DNA from: Branchiostoma floridae
Taxonomy: Eukaryota > Chordata > Leptocardii > Amphioxiformes > Branchiostomatidae
Direction: 5' to 3'
Length of the DNA: 60,000 nucleotides
NCBI RefSeq assembly: GCF_000003815.2
Contig: NC_049982.1
Location: 27,263,737-27,323,736, forward strand
Numbering within the stretch: the stretch's first letter is position 1; every line of letters begins with the position of its first letter. Below the pieces are notes generated by a model. The model was not told the origin of the DNA. It saw only the letters and a program-made list of their open reading frames with translations, and did no database searches. The position numbers were made by a program, and so were the translations under genes. Shown piece after piece: positions 53,771 through 60,000 of the stretch.

Positions 53771-54380
53771 GATACCAGTGTTCAAGTCTAGACAGAGAAG
53801 TGCAGGCATCGGGCTATTACTGAATCTTTAGATGCTAGCATGCTATTTTATGGCATAGGGTCCACTGTCTTAAAGCTACATTCTGTGTACAAAGTTTGGG
53901 TCAGCCCTATCTGATCTGAATCCAACACAATAGCCACATTTACAGTAATGACCAATGGTCATGGTGAGACTATAACCGAATATAATCTATACTATAATCT
54001 AATGCTAGACAATAGAAATGCACAAGACCGATCGTCTTAAAGGCAAGCCAAATATTCTCTGTGCAAAGTGGTGGACCAGTCTAGTGCCATCAATAAATAC
54101 AACACAAACACCACAGTTGCTGTAATGACCAGTTGTCAAGGTTAGACAGGGCAGTGAAGGGCTCGAGCTTTGATTAATCTTTAGATGCTAGAATTCTATC
54201 TTACATCTTATGACTGCCGCAATGCTCCATTCTCTCTGTTTTTTATCAGCCTCAGGCCATGTCTGATCTAAATCCAAAACAAACATCACAGGTGCTGTGA
54301 TGACTAGTGGTTAAGACCAGGCAAGGTCATTACAGAATCTTAAGATGTTAGATTTCGATCCTATAACACATATGAGCTGC
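53771..54380 (+). repeat. Fossil tail repeats after the C stop codon
   Basis: About four decayed units spaced 150-180 bases: actgaatctttagatgctagcatgct (53820), accgaatataatctat (53975), attaatctttagatgctagaattctatc (54172), cagaatcttaagatgttagatttcgatc (54332). Each keeps the DNA words of the tail repeat but with stops in every frame. Confidence 0.6.
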
Positions 54381-55194
54381 GTCAACATCAAAAAGCATCA
54401 CCAGAACCTTTAATGCAATATTAGAAATGGCAATATATCAAAACATAAATATAAAATATACATGAAGAACAGGTATGAAAATTAAAAGCAAACTAAGATT
54501 TGGTCTTCGCCACATGTTGTAGAGTTAGCACTTTGTCCATAGTTTCAGGAGCTCTACACAGAGTTGGGCCTAAGTAAAAGCAAAAGTACAGTTTTTTTAA
54601 TGACACAACGTAGTACATTGTAACTCGGCGATGGGCCATCACTAGAAAGTAAATGCTACATGAAGTAGATCGTTTACCTGAATCAAGAGAAAGACCTGGA
54701 TTGTCCGAGAATATATCAGATTAGATTGGAACTAAAGATCTACAATATGTTTATTTGTTATTGGAAGAATTCGGTTTACTCTCATTTTGTGTTATGTCTA
54801 TATATTGTATATACGAAAAATGTATATAAACAATGTTCCAACAACTACGTATGTTATAAGTTCACTTCTGTTCCATTTTATCATTTGACCTGAACTTTTC
54901 CTTACATGATATATTGAAAATTGTACAGTACTGAATTAGCTTTATTTCATTGGCACTGTGAAATTCGTTCTTCAGGTGGCCAACATGTAAGCTTTAATGA
55001 TTCACTACCTTGTAAAGTTACATTATTATCATTTTTTTTCGCTAACTGTATTTCTTCTCCTTCTTTTCTTTGTAAAATAATACACAGCAATATCAAAATC
55101 GTATATAGCAATAGCAAAAATTATCAAAATGTTATGATTTTATTATTGTAGTGTTGAGATTTTAGATGAACAAAGGGCAATCAGTCATACATAC
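54381..55194. other. 3' flank of C, no gene seen
   Basis: Diverged version of the common post-receptor region (tgtgttatgtctat, caatgttccaacaactac, aaaataatacacagcaatatc). Confidence 0.4.
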
Positions 55195-55290
55195 CTAAAG
55201 CGCACCGGCTCACGTTAACCTCACAATGACCACTACAACTGAAGCCTTCAGAACATGTATAGTCAAAGATGAATCCGGCTACTTCATTCA
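55195..55290 (-). pseudogene. EGF-domain exon fragment, unit 5
   Basis: Minus frame: VAGFIFDYTCSEGF, then CSGHCEVNVSRCAL, followed by the donor TTTAG/GTATGT at 55195. Upstream part lost; no MITE seen. It shows the EGF exon was part of the ancestral unit. Confidence 0.55.
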
Positions 55291-57219
55291 ATGTGCGAGT
55301 GTCTGTGTATGTGTGAATAAATCACTAAGAACAGCTCATCGGTTTTTTTGTGAAGCTGGTCAGATGAGTAAGAAATTTATAAACCCCCCAAAAAACTTGT
55401 TATAAGTTATGCTTTTCCCTAAGCCTATAGCATGACTGTGTGTGTTATTTGCTCAAAGGCGTCGCCTGGTATACGTAATATTCACTAGAACAGTTCTGCG
55501 GAAGGCGTAGTCTCGATGAAAATCCCTTATTTTGTGCACGCTCAGTATTTTAGGAGCGCACTTATACTCAACCGAACACGTGGTCTGACCAAAGGAGGCT
55601 TTGCAACCAAACGTCACCTGCAGTTGACTACGAACATTTAAGTTGTAAAAAAAATGCTAGGGGACGCTTTTGATCCATTCATTATAAATTAATTTTGTAG
55701 ATGAATATATGCATAAACGTGTCCCTGCTTCTACTTCTGACAAAATCATATGCTGCTTGAGGGATTCATACGTTCAAATAAAGGCTCAATCACCCAGAAT
55801 GTATAACCCGTCCTTGGTACTGAACAGTGCATAAATTTAAACACAATTTTATACACAAATACACACTACGCCTACACACGGAAAATCTCACTACAGCCAT
55901 AGATATAAAACATGATAAACATTTTACCTATCGTCGATTTGGTATAAATGTATATATTAAGTGTTACTCTTAACGGCAACGGCAAGTGCGTAACGTCTTC
56001 TTCAGAAACAAAATCTAATGCAATAAGAAAAAACAAGGTGAGCAAAGGAAGATACCCACATATTCATATTTGAACATATAAGAATATTTCTATGACAAAG
56101 AAAACTAATACATACTACCAGGGCACATAATCATCTGAGATAGCTTTTTAGTACATGCCTCTACTGGTGTAGAAAGGTGCATTGTTTTGCATATCATAAA
56201 AATTATGCATTTATGTTGAATTTGTATAAAAGGAATTAGATACAACGCATCGAATTCAATAAACTTATTTCACTTACGTTACCAGCAATAAAGATTCGAC
56301 AATTCGAAAGAGATTCTTTTAGATAGGATAGCTAGGTAATCATCTGTAAACAACAGCAATAACATGGTGGTGTGTGTGTAGGGGGGGGGGGGAGGTAGCG
56401 CTAATGCTAAGTATATTTCCTGCTACTGACTGTTTCAGTCATGGCGACAAAAAAAGACTGAAACGGGCTTCGATTATTATCTGAGGGGGCTCTGCTGCTA
56501 CGGAAAGGAGTGCGTAACAATATAAGGACTACAAGAACTTGTAATGTCAGAGAATACCTGACTTTATTGTGAAACTGCCACGTCATTTTCGCTATTTCCC
56601 ACAACAGGGGAATCCCATGGCAGGTTTGTAACTCCACACACACATCCCCCACCCAAGCCCGATTTGACTTCTGATTCAGCAAAGGCCTTCTCACGTTTCT
56701 GTATGTAAATGAGAGGAACCTAAGACAGCCTTGGACACATTTATAAACAACAGGCCTAATATTAACAGGTTAACATGACTACGTATAACGTTACATCAAT
56801 GCCTTTGAATAACGAAGTGCGTCAAAAGACACAAACAGCTCTTTTGAATATCGAGTATCGTTTGCACAAAGCAAGGTGGTGTCCATATCGGGGGTCTATT
56901 GTCCAGGTAGGCGCAATCACTCTTCTGTTCAGACGTGCTTCGGGGAGCCAATAAGGTGTCTTTCATCACTAGACTTGCAACAACAGATGAACTTTTACCT
57001 GCCAAACTGTAAATTAGTTCCCGGTTTGAGCACTTCGAGCGTTTTATAAAGGTAAACAGTTTACCTAATATGTTTACGAGTATTTGACAAATGACGTAAT
57101 GTTGACACGAGCAATGTGACACCTATTTCTATTCAAGTCAGGACTAAACAGCTAACAGGAACACCTGTGCCCGTGGACAGAAGGAGACCTTCCTTTATAT
57201 ACACAGCACGAACTTCGCC
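55291..57219. other. Intergenic, no gene seen
   Basis: Outside the receptor unit. Contains a poly-G tract near 56379-56395 next to a short (tg)n run. Minus frames at 56407-56694 and 56796-57122 have no family features. A TATA-like tttatataca at 57193-57202 lies only 18 bases before the next start codon. Confidence 0.4.
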
Positions 57220-57957
57220 ATGTTGAGGGTCTGTGAGAAACTCCGTGAGGCGGACGCGAAGGGCAGGAGGTACGGACTAGCCCATGCGGAGACAGGCTAC
57301 CTCCGTGCCCTGGTGGACGCCGTGGCTGACAAGGACAGGCTGGAGGAAGTGGAGCTGCTCAAAAGTCTGGGCGACGTGAACTTGGAGAAGGGAATACGCG
57401 AGAAGGATGTAGGGAAGTTCAACATGGCCTTGGCGCTTTACGTGGCTGCTATGGTCCGGTGTGGCAATCGGGATCAGGGAGAAGGTATAGAACACCGGTA
57501 CGAGTACGCGGAGAGACTTTTACTAGGGGTGACATCAAAGGGGTCGGAACAAGGTAAGGAACAACAAACTGAAGACAAGGGTATTACTAAGGAACAACAA
57601 ACTGAAGACAAGGAGACGACTACACCTGCAAAGGTGGCTGGAAAGTTTCAAAACCTCGACAAGAAACGGGCTGCCGGTGGTAACACAGACACTGTGCTAG
57701 TCGGATACGCACACTTGATGTTAGAGGGAATAGTGAACGACAACAACATGTTAGAAACAGAAGCGATAAAAAGCCTCGGTGACGTGTATCTGAAAAGAGG
57801 AACAGAAACTAGAGACACTAGAGACTTGACCAGAGCTACTGCTCTGTACAACACAGCACTGGCGCGGTGTAACAACGTTCAGGGAACAGTGGTCATTGTC
57901 CACCGCTTACTGTACACAGCAAAAATGAGGAAGGACATCACCACAAAAAGCATAAAG
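57220..57957 (+). CDS. TPR-type protein, first coding exon
   Basis: 246 codons from ATG to a near-perfect splice donor (AAAG/GTGAGT at 57957). GC-richer than the surroundings. Two homologous halves: ESLLKSLGDV-type helices (LKSLGDVNLEKG, MALALYVAAMVRC) and again (IKSLGDVYLKRG, ATALYNTALARC), the A-x-x-Y-x-x-A-L-x-R-C pattern of TPR repeats, with a Lys/Glu/Gln linker (two copies of KEQQTEDK). I recognise this style from a large lancelet family of TPR proteins, some with later NTPase domains, but no such exon is in the window. Later exons would lie beyond 58 kb; the frame read past the donor stops at 58011. Cytoplasmic scaffold role is inference. Confidence 0.8.
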
Positions 57958-58058
57958 GTGAGTGTTAACAATGACATGATTCATGCAACTCCTTGTTTTA
58001 ACCTTTGTTAATAAGGTAATGTTTTCGGTAGCGCTTGTAACGTAATGTATGTATGTGC

Positions 58059-58067
<9 letters not shown>

Positions 58068-58089
<22 letters not shown>

Positions 58090-58090
58090 G
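58068..58090. repeat. (GT)n microsatellite
   Basis: About 12 GT units in the presumed first intron of the TPR gene. Confidence 0.9.
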
Positions 58091-58400
58091 CGTGCGTGTG
58101 TGTTTGTAGAGTGCCAGGATAACTTGAGAACGTCTGGATGGATTGTATTGATATTCGGTAAATGGGTAGGTACGAGACCTGGAAACGATTAGATTTTGGG
58201 CCCCCTATTGGCCTAAGCCAAAAGTAAATATTGTAGGTTTAGGCCCCAAGCATATTTTTTTGGAACTACAGGGATCGGTTTAGTGTAAGAGTTTGAAAGG
58301 GATTAACTCAATAAAAAATTGACGAATCGTCATGAAATCTTGTGTGTATATAGCTTAAGTCATGCTTTATAAAGTTGAATAATAATTATTATCATATAGC
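58091..58400. repeat. Dispersed repeat in presumed intron
   Basis: gataacttgagaacgtctggatggatt, ttgatattcggtaaatgggtaggt resembles 33195-33250 (gataactagggaacgcgtggatggat, taatatttggtatgtgggtagg). Family unknown. Confidence 0.4.
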
Positions 58401-58413
58401 CAGGGTACGTGGA

Positions 58414-58573
58414 CCAATCAGAAGGCCCCATTTCATGCTGGTTATGACGCCGTAACAGATGGAAAATCATCAACAGCCGTGAATTAATCGTTTCATTAAT
58501 GCACGTGTGCATTAATGACTTTCAAAGTTTGAACCAATCAGAAGGGCAGGCAAACATGACGCTGGCCAATCAG
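58414..58573. promoter_or_regulatory. CCAAT-box cluster and CACGTG dyad
   Basis: Three exact CCAATCAG words at 58414, 58534 and 58566, all in the same orientation, plus an 11-base perfect dyad around GT at 58494-58517 whose centre contains CACGTG. CCAATCAG is the NF-Y consensus; CACGTG is an E-box. The cluster lies 300-470 bases before the ATG at 58880, as in a promoter. Confidence 0.5.
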
Positions 58574-58879
58574 AATGAGATATTCAGGAATGGTCCATCT
58601 GCCAAGATAGGGGAATAAGTACAGGCATGGCAGGGGGAATGGCTCCCTCTATCAACATCGGTAGTGCGTGTTTCTTTGTTCAAAGAAAACATTTGCCGTC
58701 TTAAAACAACATTGAATTATAATATTTAAAACACTAAAATCTATTTCAAGTCATGTCCAATTTAAACGGAAAATTAAAAATAAAATTATTTGCATCCCCC
58801 GCACTTTCAAGTTAAACGGTTCGCAGACGACAATAACACCACGGTCCGCCATTTTGGAACCAGAACCCCAGTAGCGGTC

Positions 58880-59038
58880 ATGGCGCTGGAGGACCAAAAT
58901 GCTACCTTTCTTGAAGGGGAAGACGTGTCTGAGTTCGTATTGAACGAGATTCTCAAGAGCTGTGAAGCACAGGGATCCCGGAATGCCTCAGGAAGCCGGC
59001 AGAGATTTACCGCCACATGTATTCAATGTCCTGAATAA
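58880..59038 (+). CDS. Small hypothetical ORF or first exon, 52 aa
   Basis: ATG in good context (GTCATGG), preceded at 58850 by cgccattttgg, a YY1-type word often found near start sites. Encodes an acidic then basic peptide (MALEDQNATFLEGEDV, VLNEILKSCEAQG) ending at a TGA that overlaps aataaa. I recognise no family. It could be a first exon of a gene or of a transposon. Codon use is GC-richer than nearby DNA. Confidence 0.35.
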   Translation: MALEDQNATFLEGEDVSEFVLNEILKSCEAQGSRNASGSRQRFTATCIQCPE

Positions 59039-59105
59039 AAGATGTATGTTTTATAAAGGAAATTTGTCGCTTAAATGGTTCAGTTTGGGTAGGCTATATG
59101 ATAAT

Positions 59106-59254
59106 AGGGTTAATGACCCGCCTGTTCCTCGGTATATATATGGTGTCATAACGCCTGGTCCTTTGCAATAACCATCTCATAAAATATTCGGTGGTTATAG
59201 CAAAGGACCAGGCGTTATGACACCATATACACCTCGGGGCGGGTCATTAACCCT
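59106..59254. repeat. Near-perfect 149-base palindrome
   Basis: Left arm 59106-59175 and right arm 59191-59254 are inverted copies: agggttaatgacccgcc, atatggtgtcataacgcc, tggtcctttgc, ataacca. A 15-base loop (ctcataaaatattcg region) separates them. Would fold as a long hairpin in RNA or cruciform in DNA. Probably a foldback MITE; ends lie at agggttaa. Confidence 0.75.
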
Positions 59255-59616
59255 TAATTATTCAAATAAGAATCTAATGAGAATAATACATAAGGACATT
59301 TTGTAAGCAAGCTCTGTTCCATTATAGGACTATTGCAGCGTGTGGCATTTGCAGCTGAGAAAGAGAAATAACATCGATAGATAAACATTATGCAAATGAA
59401 GACCTAATTAGGATAACTAATGAGAAAACGCTATAATCCAATAGTGGTTGATGAGGGTTTTTTGCGGCATTTCAAAACTGTGTACAGATGAGACAGCATT
59501 GAGTATTCATGTAAATAAGGACCTCATTTGCATAGGGTTATCAGGAAACGTTCCTAATATTATAGCTCTCTTGCTTAGGATAGATCATGTGCGTCTTTTA
59601 TTTTACGCCAAGAAAA

Positions 59617-59945
59617 CAGTTACTCAAGCAACTGGATATGATTTTGGAAACGGTCAGACGTTTCGGATAGAATCCACTATCCTTCGTCAGTAACACTGAA
59701 GAGATCTGGAAGAAACTGGTCTTTTATACTCTAACTATGAATGAAGACAATTTCAGTTGTACAATAGGAAACGTTGTAAGACAATTCAGACTGAAGACAA
59801 TTTGGATTGCAAAGAAAACAAAGCTAAGCTAAAGTCAAGCTGAAGACAATTTGGATTTCAAAGGATAGCAAGGCTAAGACACAGTTAATGCAAATGAGTC
59901 AATTAGCTCCTGTTGTTTTAGTTGCAGGAGCTAAAAGTTTTGTTG
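59617..59945 (-). repeat. Penelope-like repeat, best preserved
   Basis: cagttactcaagcaactggatatga, acggtcagacgtttcggatag, then repeated gaagacaatttggatt words and tgcaaatgagtcaattagctcctgttgtttta. Relatives lie after each LRR receptor; this one is outside the array, so it is a dispersed repeat and not part of the receptor 3' UTR. Confidence 0.5.
59653..59694 (-). other. Hammerhead-ribozyme-like motif
   Basis: Minus strand, in order: arm GTTA (59691-59694), core CTGACGA (59684-59690), one A, stem GGATAG, loop TGGATT, stem CTATCC, core GAAAC, then GTC and arm TGAC (59653-59656). Arms pair as stem I, GGATAG/CTATCC as stem II, and the ACGT after GAA is a self-complementary minimal stem III as in dimeric type I hammerheads. 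The extra A before stem II is not canonical. Penelope-like elements are known to carry such motifs in their terminal repeats. Confidence 0.5.
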
Positions 59946-60000
59946 CGGGGGTGGGGTGGGGGGTGCTATGTCCCAAGTGCCAGAAAGCTCCATGCGTAGT

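Noticed and set aside
56407-57122. Two minus-strand frames of about 95-108 codons
   Set aside because: No recognisable motif, no splice or start context, base composition like the surroundings.
57193-57202. TATA-like tttatataca just before the TPR start codon
   Set aside because: Only about 18 bases before the ATG, too near for a TATA box of a transcript containing that ATG; probably accidental or the mRNA starts upstream.

Overview
The window looks like genomic DNA of a lancelet (amphioxus, Branchiostoma type). This is inferred from AT-rich intron and intergenic sequence, a dense load of small DNA transposons, hAT, piggyBac and pogo-like ends, non-LTR and Penelope-like retroelement remnants, a tRNA-derived SINE, and two gene families that I associate with lancelets: intronless-ORF leucine-rich repeat (LRR) receptors and a TPR protein. 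Species assignment is inference. A run of exactly 100 N at 29601-29700 marks an assembly join.

The core is a tandem array of five plus-strand type I membrane LRR receptors: A1 (2-1177, 3' part only), B1 (14651-17278), A2 (27404-29446, tail cut by a stop next to the gap), B2 (42894-45674) and C (52013-53770). Each complete copy has a signal peptide, LRR N-cap, 13 LRRs (8 in C), LRR C-cap, a Ser/Thr/Asn-rich stalk, one membrane helix and a repeat-built cytoplasmic tail carrying many tyrosine motifs (YxxM, YxN, and ITIM-like S-M-Y-K-A/V-V). Every copy has a polypyrimidine-AG acceptor 6 bases before the start codon. One or two related, donor-bearing putative first exons lie in the 1.5-9 kb upstream of each, so each gene probably has a spliced 5' UTR and alternative promoters.

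Flanks A1~A2 and B1~B2 pair off, so the array reads A-B-A-B-C with a period of about 28 kb. Each receptor is followed on the minus strand, about 2 kb downstream, by a decayed EGF-domain exon split by the same hAT-like element (8-base target duplication in the best copy). Comparing units gives empty sites for many later insertions: a 1.8 kb hAT-like element (7345-9160), a 3.4 kb long-TIR element (10386-13823), piggyBac-like MITEs with CRE motifs, a 1.6 kb element at 37885-39446, a SINE, a pogo-like MITE and others. A non-LTR retrotransposon (25050-27222, minus) sits inside a further hAT-like copy.

Repeated stretches in the receptor flanks, and one at 59653-59694, carry a compact hammerhead-ribozyme-like pattern (CTGANGA, 6-bp stem, GAAAC) with two different but self-complementary stems. 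This is typical of Penelope-like element repeats and is the most unusual structural signal here.

Right of the array lie about 2 kb without genes, the first exon of a TPR-type protein (57220-57957), an NF-Y-like CCAAT cluster with a small ORF (58414-59038), a 149-base palindrome (59106-59254) and another Penelope-like repeat.
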